Positions 36,551-48,349 of a stretch of DNA of 64,000 nucleotides are shown piece after piece. Both the position numbers and the translations under genes were made by a program. The DNA is from Trema orientale (Eukaryota; Streptophyta; Magnoliopsida; Rosales; Cannabaceae). Position 1 is the stretch's first letter. The number at the start of each line of letters is the position of its first letter. The stretch is from contig JXTC01000259.1 of assembly GCA_002914845.1 (NCBI GenBank), forward strand, positions 108,717 to 172,716, in the 5' to 3' direction. The notes under the pieces are model-generated. The model saw only the letters and a program-made list of their open reading frames with translations. It had not been told where the DNA came from and did not search any database.

Positions 36551-36930
36551 AGGGTTGCATTTTGGTCATTTGGAAACACGTAAGGGGAGGAGCGTGGAGA
36601 AGAGGTGCCGCGTGAGTGACGGACAAAGAAAGAGGCATCATAGCACGTGGGGTGGGTGTGTGCACGGCGCAGTGAGGCCGCGACAGGACTGTGACGTGTC
36701 CAAAGGAGACGACAGATAGCTACGCCGCCAGGGTTGGCCTCTGCCTTGGTGTTGGCCTCGTCAAAATCCCCTTTTATGGATTTCGTGACCTTGTGGGTCC
36801 CATCTCCCTATTCACTCTTTTATTGCTCTCGACGCGTGTCACCATCTCTCCCAGCGACCTTTTTTTTTTTTTCAATTTACTATTATTTTAATATTTTGGG
36901 AAGTTTCGGTTTTGGGCGGCTAACTACTGT
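36550..36930. other. G+C-richer island without a recognised gene
   Basis: Contains several ACGT-core words (CACGTGG near 36642, GACGTGTC near 36692) and two overlapping open stretches that match nothing known. It could be a promoter remnant. Confidence 0.3.
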
Positions 36931-37123
36931 TCGAGGATCGATGCAGCTAGAAGAAAACACCATAACGTGTTGTGGCCAAAAGCGGTGCCGCATTGGTATT
37001 GGTTATTTTGGTACCGGCGATTTGGTCGCGTCGCTACTCTTATTCCTGCCCTGTTTAGTCCAATTACTTGTTTGGTATACAAAAGTGATACGACTATTTA
37101 GTAACGGGTTGAAAAATATCCTT

Positions 37124-37568
37124 ATGGCATGTTTGGTACGATTGATTCCTATGAAATTAAAGTTTCACTATTTAGTGGAATTGTTATTCTATAAAAAAAA
37201 AGGGATGGTTACAGTAGGGGCGTCCCTACGTAGGGTCATGCCTTAATTATCGTTGGATGGGAATTTGTGAGGAATAACGGGAATCTGTGGAGAATCTATT
37301 TATATACAGATTCCCATCCAACGGTGAATAGACAGGACCCTACGTAGGGGCGTCCCTACTGTAGACGCGCCATAAAAAAAAATATGTATTTATAATTTTA
37401 TATTTTGAAAACATCAGTTTCTCTTATTACTTCACTAAGACATCTAAAAATAAGAATATTTCGCTCAATATAGTACTTATTACATTACATTCTACTAAAT
37501 TAACCAAATAATATAATATCATTTTTATTTTCATTTCTTATTCTATTCTACCAACGAAATATAACCTT
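37124..37568. mobile_element. Probable Tourist-like MITE interrupted by a second MITE
   Basis: The left end TGGCATGTTTGGTACGATTG resembles the complement of the right end, GGTTATATTTCGTTGGTAGA, and TTA lies outside both ends. It is split by the MULE-type MITE 37202-37371 and its 11-bp duplication. Without that insert it would be about 265 bp. Confidence 0.4.
37202..37371. mobile_element. 172-bp MULE-type MITE, copy 2 (opposite orientation)
   Basis: Starts GGGATGGTTACAGTAGGGG and ends CTACTGTAGACGCGCC. It is flanked on both sides by ATAAAAAAAAA (37191-37201 and 37372-37382), an 11-bp identical duplication. It is the reverse complement of the copy at 28108. Confidence 0.88.
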
Positions 37569-38129
37569 AGAGGAAGCTATTTTAACACAAAAACTATTTT
37601 AGCGCATCTTCTATTTGAGTTAAAATAGTCCATTCTTCTTGCTTTTTTATTTCCCAAAAAAGTGGACCTATGATTTCTTTTTTCTACTCTTTTTTCACTC
37701 ATTCCCTAAAAGAAGTGGATCTCACACTATTTTCATCGATTATTTTACTAAATAATTCAAATAATGTGGGTCTCATCAATTTTTTTTACTACTATTTTAT
37801 TTAGTATCGTCTTTTAGTCCATACTCTACCAAATAAGTCATAGTACTAATCCAATCCAATGCTAACAATAGTCCGTCCAATCCCGTTTACCAAATAGGCC
37901 CAACAATTTTTTTCGTTTTTTTGGATTAGTTATAATTTTATATTCACATTTTGCATTTATTTGTTTTTATTAACCATGCAATTGCAAATGTCACAAATTT
38001 ATACTCTTAGATTTAGTTTTCTTTTTTCAATATTTACTTAGATCTACTAACATTCTCATAATGAAAAAAAAAAAAATTGATTCATCTCATATCGCGTATT
38101 TAAAATTACTAAATACTCTTGCCTATACT

Positions 38130-38275
38130 CAGACATGCTCAATGGTACAAAATCGCTCTTGACCCTATTCGAACTTGTTCGATTGAGATCGACCATACTT
38201 GATCTTACTCGACCAGGTGCTCGACCCGAGTGTTTGACGTTACTTTGTGATCTCGACCGGGTCAACTTATGGGGA
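38130..38275. repeat. Cluster of TCGACC / TTCGA words
   Basis: A short field of imperfect words (CTTGACC, TTCGAACTTG, CTCGACC) with no conserved frame. It is probably a degenerate repeat. Confidence 0.3.
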
Positions 38276-38509
38276 GACGGGATAAATTTAGAATTACAAA
38301 ACTTTCATTTAGTCCTAGTTCTAGAAATAATTTTTACTTTGTCTTTTGTTTCATCATATACTTTAAACAACGTCAAAAGTTATTATACTTTTTTTGACAA
38401 TTTACTATTAGATTTATAATTTTTCTTAAAAAAAAAAGCCTTTTTGGCATGATTTATATTTTCCGCTTAATTTAACAAATAAATTATCCTCACATGAATT
38501 GCCGGAAGC

Positions 38510-38790
38510 GATCCACTCAAAACAAAAACACAAAAAGAAATTATCCAAAGCGATAAATTTGTCTGCAAAATTATAAAATACTTAAATTATCCCAAGCAAT
38601 AAATTCGTTTGCAAAATTATAGAATACTTTTATTTTTTTGATAGGAAAAATTATAGAATACTTTTAAATAATAATATAGAAACGATAAATTTGTTTGCAA
38701 AATTATAAAATACTTAAATTATCCCAAACGATAAATTCGTTTGCAAAATTATAGAATAATTTTAAATAATACTATAGAAACAATTTCATA
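38510..38790. repeat. Imperfect tandem repeat with AAACGATAAATTCGTTTGCA unit
   Basis: Four to five copies of AATTATCCCAAACGATAAAT plus TTGCAAAATTATAGAATACT, with an internal partial duplication around 38640-38680. 38800-39511 holds nothing recognised. Confidence 0.75.
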
Positions 38791-40050
38791 AATAGCATCT
38801 ATTATATCACGGACATCAATGAACCTAAAATTAAAATTTTTATTCTTGAAAATATATAGTTGATTCAAATATACGAAAAAAAAAAAACAAAAAACAAAAG
38901 TATAATTTGTCAATTTTTTCGTCTATCTAATTAGCGTACTTCTGCCACCATTACTATAATAGATTTTAACGGATAATAAGATATCATCTTTAGCATTTTT
39001 CGTTAAAAGAGAGAGAAAAGGCCAATAAAGAATCTCTTTAGCTAAATAGCAACAGGTGGAGTCCCTTCCTAATAAATGATACATTATAATTGGAAACGGA
39101 CCTAACACCTTTCATTTCAACTGAACTGATAACTATAACTGATATATAGCATTTGTCATTTTCTACGTATATTATAAATGGCCCGCGCCAGCCGTCAACT
39201 CCCTTTAGTTTAGTTTTGACACGTGGTTCTTCAATTCTCTTTTATTTTTAGAAAAACAAAAAATTCACGGTTTTGCAAGGACTTGGTTGTCACACGCCCC
39301 TCGACTCTTTAACCATATGGGTAATGACATGTTTTTAGGTTCGTTTTTTTGGTTCTCCATTACACTTGCTTCGTTTTGTTTTATAAAAATATTATTTATA
39401 ACTATAATTTTAGATACAGACTAATATAAAAACCGAAAAATGTATATTCCAATGGGATAAATGTAAGAACTAAACATTCGAGTAGAGATTTCACATGTTT
39501 AGGTTAAATAACTAGTAAAAATGGCAACGTGCTTCGCACGTGACACGTTTTATTAGTTATATTTCCTTTGTTTTTTTTTTCGGTTGAAAGAAACCTAGCC
39601 AATATATTATTTGAGATATATCATTCAACTGCAACAAAATCCTAAATAAAAAATATGAAACTTTAAGTCAAGAATACATATAAGACCCAAAAAAAACAAA
39701 CATTTACATATACATACATGGTTATTCTAAAAAGTTTCCTTCTCTATTTTACACTATTACTTTAACCAATGTTCTATAACGAATAATTTATCTTAATAAA
39801 AACTCTTCTGGCCATGGTAGATACTGGAATTCACTCAACTGTTCAAGAAGAATTTATAAAATCATCAATACTCGCTCTAAAATATGGCTTAAGCTACTAA
39901 TAATCTCTCAATTCTACCAAATTCCGAAGTTATTTATCATGTTTTTTAAAGCAAGAAACAACAAAAGAATATCCTTAATTTCTAATTTACTCAAGTACAT
40001 ACATTCGTTTGCATGTTCTGTTCTCTCTTAGGTACTTCCTTTAGGAAGTC

Positions 40051-40216
40051 TTAGGGTGCGTTTGGTATAGGATTCGAATCTTATTCTTCAAATTCAGAAA
40101 TAGTTTTTATGTAAAAAGTAGGAAGGATAAATGTTTTATCCTTCCAACTTTATATGTAAAAGCTGTTTTTGAATTTGAAGAATAGGATTCGAATCTTGTA
40201 CCAAACGCACCCTTAA
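40051..40216. mobile_element. 166-bp MITE flanked by 19-bp direct repeats
   Basis: The ends are TTAGGGTGCGTTTGGTA and the complement of TTAAGGGTGCGTTTGGTA. The inverted arms extend about 50 bp (GGATTCGAATCTTATTCTTC). GTACTTCCTTTAGGAAGTC, itself palindromic, stands on both sides (40032-40050 and 40217-40235). Confidence 0.85.
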
Positions 40217-40474
40217 GTACTTCCTTTAGGAAGTCACCTTTCCACTGGAATATCTCAGAAAGCTTTCCCACTTCTCCTGCCAGAGTCAAAAGAAGCCTTC
40301 TATGGCTATAATTCAATATACAAGTGGGAAAAAAGAGGAAAAAAAAAAAAAAAAAAGGGTTATAATTCAAGAAAAATTCAACCCAATCTCCAATCCCTAA
40401 AGTATAGGTCATTGGCCATAAAACCGAAAATGAAAAGCTAAAATATCAGGTTGTTATGGCTTTGCTACCTATTA

Positions 40475-40636
40475 AAAGATAGTCAATCTATATAAGGTAA
40501 GCGAATACATATATTGTGTATACTTTTTTTCTTTTTAGAAGCCTACATCTTATCTAAAAGATAATCAATCTATATAAGGTAAGTAAATACATACATTGTG
40601 CATACTTTTTTTTAAGAAGCCTACATCTTATCTAAA
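40475..40636. repeat. About 80-bp direct duplication
   Basis: The unit contains GATAGTCAATCTATATAAGG, then GTGTATACTTTTTTT and AGAAGCCTACATCTTATCT, twice in a row. Confidence 0.85.
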
Positions 40637-40771
40637 ATCTATTAAGGGCTTACTTGGTGACGTTTTAATTGTTTGATTTTTGAATCTACATCTTTACAAA
40701 TTTACTCTTTGCTACATACTACGGGAATACACATTTCTCATGAAAATAATACATTCCGGTTGTTTACTTAC

Positions 40772-41463
40772 CCCTTTGAATGGTGAATGTGCTTCACTTG
40801 TCAAAAATACTGGCAGCTTGATCTTATCTTTTACTATCTTCTGTTGTATTTTCTGTCTGTTTCCACCACTAAATGAAGTCTGTAAAAACAACAACACAAA
40901 ACAGAGAAGTTCCACAAGGGTAATGGAGATAATTCAATATGGTGATCATCATTAATATTCTATTACTCTTATTATTATGATTCTCAGAACTCGACAATTA
41001 GCGAAGAACATGTCACTTATCTCGCAACTTAAATTGTTTATAGTGCAGGAATTCAAGAATGACAACTACCTTCCTATTGAGTTTTTCATAAAAGGGAATT
41101 CTCACGCACCACCAATCTGTAGCCTTGTATCTCCAGCGGTATATATTTTAAGGTTCCGCACATAGAATTTGATCTTGTATTTATTCACATCAAATTGTTT
41201 TTGCTAGGCCAAAATCGGTCAACATTACCTGGAATCAAGCATGAATAAAAACAGAAGATGGAAAGAATCCTAGATTAGATAATGGAAAATTAAATGTAAA
41301 ACAGTACGCACATGCAGTAATATGGGTACTAAGTTTCATGATCTTACGTGGCCACCAATGTGAAGAAGAATATTTTTAGGTTTTAAAGTTCTACGCATTA
41401 TGCCGTTCTCAGGAAGATGTGAAACAACAGAAACAATCTCAGCAGTATAATGATCCTTGAATT
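40772..41463 (-). pseudogene. S6-kinase-like (AGC family) pseudogene fragment
   Basis: Three exon-like blocks on the minus strand keep splice borders. 41463-41348 reads HYTAEIVSVVSHLPENGI then RTLKPKNILL, equivalent to the HRDLKPEN catalytic loop, with His-Arg-Asp lost. 41228-41070 starts VMLTDFGLAK (DFG intact), then shifts frame before NSMCGT-like sequence and a DWW block. 40879-40772 reads SGGNRQKIQQKIVKDKIKL followed by FLTSEAH. The order and wording match plant ribosomal-protein-S6 kinases (AtPK1/AtPK19 type), which act in TOR signalling. The N-lobe and C-terminal extension are absent, and the catalytic Asp loss plus frameshifts make it inactive. A leader-like exon with an AAAG|GTCAGT donor near 42940 may belong to it. 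Retained introns mean it was copied as DNA, consistent with Helitron capture. Confidence 0.72.
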
Positions 41464-42689
41464 TTACAAAAGAAAGCAAGTCTTACAAAGTGAATGAGAT
41501 CTATATTATTTGGTCAAGATGTGAATAAATAAGAACTTCCAATAATGGACATTAAAAATTATCAAGCTCAGAATCAAAAGTGAAAATGGTGATAACTCTA
41601 GCAATAAATTGACAATTGTTAAAACCAGATTTTGAAATTTCTTATGGAACAATTAGATGTAATATAGATCCAAAAATATTTGATAAATAGACAGTTGATC
41701 TACAAAAAAATAAGTCATTAAAGAAATTATTTAAATATCAAATGAGCTTTTACCTGAAGCTAATCACACACAACACAACCACAACAATTTACGAGGGCAG
41801 ATTTCTACTAAGGGACAATGAAAGTATCACATCAACAACTATTAAATCATTTCTTCCAGAAACAAACAATATTACTTCCATCAATAAGACAAAAAAGTGT
41901 CAAAATTTCTGAAAATATGCAGCTATGAAGAAGTATAAAAGGGGAACATGAAATCATCTTGCTACTAATAGGATTCTATATATTTTATTCCTAGGGTACA
42001 AGCTATCTATAAGAACAGCTAACTAATGAACATAAAAAAAAAAGTTCACGTTTTTGTTCCTTGTGCATATGGTTATTGCTCTTAGGCTAGTTCCGTTTCA
42101 GAAGGGTAACTAATTTTAAACATCAGAAGTCCACAGGTAGGAAAAGAAAGAAACTAACTTCGACTAAGCAATTAACACATCCGTATGCTAAAAGCCAACA
42201 TGAGAAATCTTGAACTGAACTAAACCAGGTTTTGAGTTATATACAAAACGTAGTAGCTAGTAAAGATGTGACCATGCTCACAAACAACATATGTAACTAC
42301 CAAATAGTTTTGAGTCAAGGGTTTCTTAAATTGACCAAAATGTACAGATAAAATAACTTGGTGTTTCGCAGTTAAGATCTCAATATTTGGGGGAAAATAA
42401 TACTATTTGAAATTTTGGAATTTTTATACTCAACAAATGTTTCCTCTTATAAAAATATACTGCTATGATCTTAATAAGAATCATAAACGGAGAAAAAGTG
42501 AGCTATCATAATGAAATATACCAAAATAATCAGAACAGTGTAACAGCAGCAATTACACAGATTTGAAGCACCAAAAAATAATAAGATGAAGAAAAGCCAA
42601 TGACTTCCCAAACTAATCACCAGCCAAAACCCGACATTTTACTATTACAACCACACTGGTCTAACGAGAAAAAAAAAAAAAAAGAAGAA

Positions 42690-42935
42690 CCACTCCATAG
42701 CCCCGATTAATTGATTCCATGAACACCCAATAAGAATTCCAAACAGAAAATACGAACATATATTAACCAAACCAACACCAAAAAAAAAAATTGTGATTAC
42801 ACAAGTCTGATGCACGAAACCCCAATCCAAGATTAGAAAACCACTCCATAGCCCAGATTATTTGATTCCATGAACACCCAAAAGAAAAATACAAACAGAA
42901 AATTTAACCAAAACAACACCAAATAGCACTGACCT
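42690..42935. repeat. About 148-bp direct duplication
   Basis: AACCACTCCATAGCCC followed by TTGATTCCATGAACACCCA occurs at about 42690 and again at 42838, with CAACACCAAA following in both. Confidence 0.8.
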
Positions 42936-43561
42936 TTGAAGACCAACGCTTTGGAGAATACCCAACCACCGATTATGGAAGATTGAAGATGATAGATATA
43001 GAAGCACCGCGACCGCCATAACCACCGCTCGCCTGACCCGTAGAATAAAAAGGAACAGGTGAAAATCATCGAAACGGAGAAAAAAAACACAAAATAGCGA
43101 AATGGAAACGGCGTTTTGTGACTAAGCAAATAAGAAACAAAATGAATTTTTTAAATAAAAAAATAAAAACAGGAGACTTAAATGTTGACAGGTGTATCAA
43201 AAAACAAATTTTGACAGGTGTATTCACACCTGTCTCTCATAGAGGGTTTCAGACCCCCCCAAAAAAAAAAGGCGAAGTGAAAGTACGAAAAAATCCCTGA
43301 TTGATAAATAATTTCTTAAATTACTAAACTAAACTTATAGAATAAATTGAAAAAATTGGATATAAATGGAAAAAAAAGGATATAAGTGGAATTTTAAAAA
43401 AGATCCTACGAAGACCTGCTTATCGATGCTTACTTTTAGTATAACACTATTATAGATATTGAGCTTTAAATGATTGCTAATTTCACACATAACAACATAA
43501 ATAACTATGGCAGTTAAGTCCAATCACAACTAACAAGGTAACGATATTGATACTTTAAGGT

Positions 43562-45418
43562 TGTTCGTTTTAAAAAAAATTTCGCAGCATAAGATTGACT
43601 TAGAAACATTCAAAAATTTTCTTAAAATAATTAACTATATGAGGATATAATATTAATTCAAAGAAAATAGAAAATATATAAAAAGAATAGATCTAATACA
43701 TCTTATAGTCTATCAGCAGATCCTAAATTTTTTGCCTTCTAAACTACAATCTTCCAATCCAAACCTCAGCACAACTGGATGAACGAGTGGACGCTGCATA
43801 TAATTTCTTAAACTCATATTTTAAGCATTTGCAATATTCTCAACACATGAGATTGCGAAAATTTGTTCTACAGAGAATGAGAAGACTCTTTTTTTTTTTT
43901 TTCTCTCTAGGTTATAGAGACTCTGTAAAAAATAATACGTAGTATGTATTCTGCTAGGATTTCAACACATATATATATATTAAACTATTTAATAAATAAT
44001 ATATATACGTATATAAGAGTTTGAAAAAAAAAATTAGCCGTAACAAAACCGTGATTATATATATTTAAATTAATTAATCTAATTAATTAATATATATATA
44101 AACTAGTAAATAACTATTTTACTTTAAGTCAATTTTTCAATTTTTGTTTATCTAATTATCTGATAATTAGAAATTTTAAAATTCAAAATTTAAACAAATT
44201 AGGAAACTTATCTCTCCATAAATTTAAATTAATTAATTAATTAATAACAATTATTATTACATATAAATTTAAAATTTAAACAAATTAGGAAACTTATCTC
44301 TCTATAAATTTAAATTAATTAATTCAAAATTAATTAATTAATTAATAACAATTATTAATTATATATAGATAAACTATTTATCTAGACAAAGTGTGCAGTA
44401 ATAAAAATAATGTAATATCCAGTACAGTATTTGTAAAAAGTGAAACTGGGACATATGGACCTGTAATTCAAGCTCCAATAGATTATGATAATTAATTAGA
44501 CTCTTTAATTAATTTGTCTAATTTATTAATTCTAGTATTACTCTACTGAAAAATCTGGAATTGCACTCTTGAAGTTATAGAATTAATTTACTCAGAAAAC
44601 AACGAACAGTCCATTGATTTAATCATTATATATAGTTCAATCCTCCATAGATAATACATAATTGGAGCGGTCATGTTCCGTTTACCTCTCCAATTACATA
44701 TATATTCTTGTATATCATTGATTCTCCAATGAACAATTAATTTATAAATCTATTATAAATTGAATACTCAAACTGTTCAAGTCCTGAATCAATACATAAG
44801 GGAATCATCTTTCTAGCTTCCTAATGTAAGGAATGGATTCCATATCTGTAAGCTACATTCCCAGCTACTCATCTCATCATGCTCCCAAGATACAAGTATT
44901 TCGGTCTTTTCAGGAAACACACCTTTAATAAGTATATTAAAGAACATAATATTATAAATAGAAGTCTATAACTATTCAGGATTAAAATTGATTTACATAT
45001 GCTCATCTAGTGAAATTATTTAAACTCAATAGTTAACAAAATTTATGTGAAGTTCAAATCATGTCTGGTCCAGTCCTATATAATCGAATTATATAAAGTA
45101 CCTCCATTGTAATGTCAATACATCAATAATCCGGATAAGACTATTACATTCTCAATATTAATGAATCGTACTAATAATATTTAATTAAAGATCTCATACT
45201 TTAATTAATTATTACGGACTATGTTTAGTTTATTATCTATAAATTTAATCTTCATGTATATTACACTTATATACTAAATTTGTTGTCACATAAATAAACT
45301 AGAGATTTTTTAATATTTTAAAACATGCACATTATGCACAAATTCAAATAGAAAAATGTCATTTTATTAATTCAGCAAATATCTAAAGTTACATACTTTT
45401 AGGACATAAACCCTAACA
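43562..45418 (-). mobile_element. Ty1/copia-type LTR
   Basis: Read on the minus strand it starts TGTTAGGGTTTATGTCC at 45418, directly after a purine-rich GGGCAAGTGAGAGATTG tract, and can be traced to ...AAAACGAACA at 43562, giving TGTT...AACA ends and 1857 bp. It contains a local duplication around 44165-44370. The 45418 boundary is strong because a copia pol 3' end lies just upstream on the same strand. The 43562 end is inferred from the terminal dinucleotide alone, since no second LTR is present for comparison. Confidence 0.6.
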
Positions 45419-45429
45419 ATCTCTCACTT

Positions 45430-46516
45430 GCCCTGAAGCATGTGAGACATGTTTCTCAATCCTTAACCCTCCAAGTGACTCCCAAAAGTTTTTGCTGGAA
45501 ACGTCTTTGTAAAAGGATCAACAATGTTGTTTTCGGATGCTATCTTCATAACGATCGCGTCTCCTCGATGTACTATCTCTCTAATCAGATGATATTTTCT
45601 CTCTATATGCTTTTCTCTCTTGTGACTTATTGGTTCTTTTGAATTCGCTACCGCTTCATTATTGTCGCAGTATAAAGTCAATTGCATATCCATATTTGAA
45701 ACAACTTCCAAATCAGTAAAGAACTTTTTGAGCCAAACTGCTTCTTTAGCTGCTTCACAAACTGCTATGTATTATGCTTTCATAGTAGAATCTGCAGTGC
45801 TGGATTGTTTCACATTTCTCTAGACAATAGCTCCATCACCAAGAGTGAATACTGATCCAGATATCGACTTTCGTGTATCTTTGTCTGATTGAAAATCAGA
45901 ATCAGTATAACTAGCAGGAATCAAGTCCTAACTTGAATAAACCAGCATACAATTTCTTGTTCTCCTAAGATACTTGAGAATATGTTTCACTGCTATCAAG
46001 TGATCCAATCCTGGATTTGATTGAAAATGACTGACTATCCCTACTACGTAGCATATGTCAGGCCTAGTACACAAAATGGCATACATAAGGCTGTCAACTG
46101 CAGACGCATAAGGAACACGTCTCATATACTCTTCCTCCTGAGGTGTCTTAGGATATTGATCTTTGGAAAGGATAACTCCATGTCGAGAAAGTAACTGTCC
46201 TTTCTTGGAATTTTGCATCGAAAAACGAAGGAGCACCTTATCAATATAAGACGCTTGAGACAGTGTTAAAAGACTGTTCCTACAATCTCGTATAATCTGG
46301 ATCCTAAGTACATAACTTGCTTCTCCTAAATCTTTCATTTGGAATTGCTCGGCTGGCCACTTCTTTACATTAGATAATATTTCCACATAATTCCCAATGA
46401 GCAAAATATCATCTACATAAAGAACTAGTCTTTGATGTACTTGTATACACAAGGTTCATCAACATTTTGATCGAAACTATAAGACTTGATCGTCTCATCA
46501 AATCTTAGATTCTATG
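45430..46516 (-). pseudogene. Ty1/copia pol remnant (reverse transcriptase end plus RNase H)
   Basis: Minus-strand pieces show DEPCVYK near 46450, then after a frame change the reverse transcriptase YVDD box with LLIGN (around 46400), then LTLSQASYIDKVL and a TRPDI-like block. The RNase H part carries the YCDNNEA motif and HIERKYHLIRE (around 45590-45690), ending just before the LTR. Frameshifts and stops, including a TAG in the WRNVKQS-like stretch near 45820, break it. Everything upstream of mid reverse transcriptase (gag, protease, integrase and the other LTR) is missing, replaced by the MITE-like DNA beginning at 46521. It is a dead, truncated element. Confidence 0.88.
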
Positions 46517-46520
46517 ATCT

Positions 46521-46852
46521 TATAGCTTATTAGGTCAAAATTAACAAACAATATATCAAAATTACCCTCTTTCTAAACTTGTAACAAATCAAATATTACT
46601 TAAAGAGCAATAAATAGTATTCAGTGAAGAAAAAAATAGTGGTGGATGAAAGAAAAAAATGACTAAAAATAAGAAGATTTGGTAAAGAAAAGTCTTATAT
46701 AATTTTTTTAAAGAAACTTTTTCATTTTTTTAGCTATTTAATTGTATTTAGGTAATGGTATCTTAGTCATTTAAAAAAAAATTATTTGTTACAAGTTTAT
46801 AGAGAGGGTAATTTTGACATTTTATCTGTTAACTTTGACCTAATAAGCTATA
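46521..46852. mobile_element. 332-bp element with about 63-bp inverted ends
   Basis: The left arm TATAGCTTATTAGGTCAAAA, continuing through ACCCTCTTTCTAAACTTGTAAC, is matched almost base for base by the complement at 46790-46852. The centre is AT-rich. It abuts the broken copia pol. No clean target duplication is seen, so the true element may be longer and truncated on the left. Confidence 0.75.
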
Positions 46853-46941
46853 GGGATGAAATTAGTATTAATTTGTCAATCAGATGGGATATTTTTATAA
46901 TTTATGAAAACTGAAGGGATATATTGAGCATTTCATTAAAC

Positions 46942-47625
46942 TAGGGGTGCACAATAGGCGGGTTGGGCGGTTTGAGCATTTTTTTTTATGCGGTTTAGAA
47001 AATGTCTAACACATAACTGCCCAATTAAGTTACAGGTTTGGCGGTTTTTAGTGTGCGGTTTTTAGCGGTTTATTGGGCGGGTTGGGTTATCTAAAACTTA
47101 TAATTATATATTTTGCGGATGTAAAAAAAATCATTATTAAAATTTTTTAAAAGTATTTTAATTGTCTCTTATTAGAATTTTTAAAGTATTATATCATATG
47201 AACTCAAATATATGTGTTTGGTAAAGACTATTCATCGAAAATTGAAAAGAAAAAATATATTAAATATTAATGTAAACATACTTACACATACTAAAACTTT
47301 AAATAGATAAAGATTATGTTAAAAAACCTTAGTGAAATGTCATCAAATAATTATCTCGTGATTAAATTAAATTTCAATTTTCATATACTATGTTATATAA
47401 AAATATAAATAATAATTAAGAGTACACGGTAGTTTTATTGAGCGGTTTGGCGGTTTTATTTTTTAGCGGTTTGAAAAATATGCAACCTATAACCAACCCA
47501 AAACCCGCGGTTTTACTTTAAGCGATTTGGCAGGTGTGCGGTTTTACTTTTAAGCGGTTTGGTGGGTGCGGATTAGAGTGGGTTGGGCGGGCGGTACGGG
47601 TTAGCAGATTTTTTGTGCACCCCTA
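46942..47625. mobile_element. hAT-like MITE (TAGGGGTGCACA ends, GCGGTTT words)
   Basis: The left TAGGGGTGCACAA is matched by the complement TTGTGCACCCCTA on the right. Subterminal regions are dense in GGGCGGTTT and GCGGTTTGGCGG words. ATTAAA lies close to both ends, but a perfect 8-bp duplication is not present. It is built on the same plan as 16064-16641. 47626-48110 beyond it shows nothing recognisable. Confidence 0.75.
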
Positions 47626-48109
47626 ATTAAAATCTAGGGGATATTTTTGTTATTATCCTTTTGGGATTTTTCACATTTTTAGATTTTGGGCCTATATTTT
47701 GGGAAAAGTATATAATATTGATTTTTAAGCATATTTTCATAAATATTATTTTTATTTTTATGTCGCAAATACGTAGTTTTATACATGTTTTTGGAAAAAA
47801 TGTGCACCACAAGTATTTTATAATGTATATGGATAAATATTATCCCTAAAAATCAGCATATATTCTAAAGTGATACCATTGGTATAAATTTACACTATAA
47901 ATGTAACTCATAAATAAAAATTTACATTAAAATATTTACCACACAAAATTTATATATGAAATGTGTTTCAAAAAATGAGTATTTTTTAAAGAAAATATTA
48001 AAAAAGAAGTATTTATAATATATAAAGCATAAAAATAGGTAACGGGTATAAATTTTTGCTATATTTTTTTCAAAACCCTATTATTTTATAACTATTATTT
48101 TTTTTGGGA

Positions 48110-48330
48110 AAATTCTTAGGTAGGAGTAATTTTAGCCTAAATGACTTTTTTTTATGAATCTTTTTATGACATTCTTGATAGTGTTAAAAATTTAAAACTC
48201 ATAATCAAGAGTTTTTGATCATGAAGAAAAACCTAAATATTATAAATAATGGAAAAAAAAAACTTTTGTAACGTACTGTAATAGTTTTTAGGCTTAAATT
48301 ACTCCTACCCATCCCCTTGTCTTTTTTTTT
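48110..48330. repeat. Family D quasi-palindrome, copy 2
   Basis: TAGGTAGGAGTAATTTTAGCC at the left and AGGCTTAAATTACTCCTACC at the right are inverted. The core has TCTTGAT / ATCAAGA words. Confidence 0.55.
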
Positions 48331-48349
48331 GTTAGACTTTTTAGCTAAA

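Larger units (their letters stand above)
39512..43341 (-). mobile_element. Helitron-like element with S6-kinase gene fragment (3' end clear, 5' end tentative)
   Basis: Read on the minus strand, the 3' terminus shows the hairpin ACGTGC-GAA-GCACGT, 11 bases, then CTAG followed by T. This is the textbook Helitron 3' end (hairpin, 10-12 nt, CTRR, host T). The body must extend to higher coordinates. A possible 5' start TCTATAAGTTTAG lies at 43341, but the base before it is T rather than the expected A, so that boundary is a guess. The span contains an intron-bearing S6-kinase-like fragment in the same orientation, a MITE and a local duplication. No RepHel protein is seen. Confidence 0.5.

Noticed and set aside
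36734..37246. 170-residue plus-strand open frame
   Set aside because: It ends inside the MULE-type MITE at 37202, has no recognisable domain, and has the composition of intergenic DNA.
43335..43341. TCTATA as a firm 5' end of the S6-kinase-bearing Helitron
   Set aside because: The preceding minus-strand base is T, not the expected host A, and no second copy is available. Kept only as tentative.
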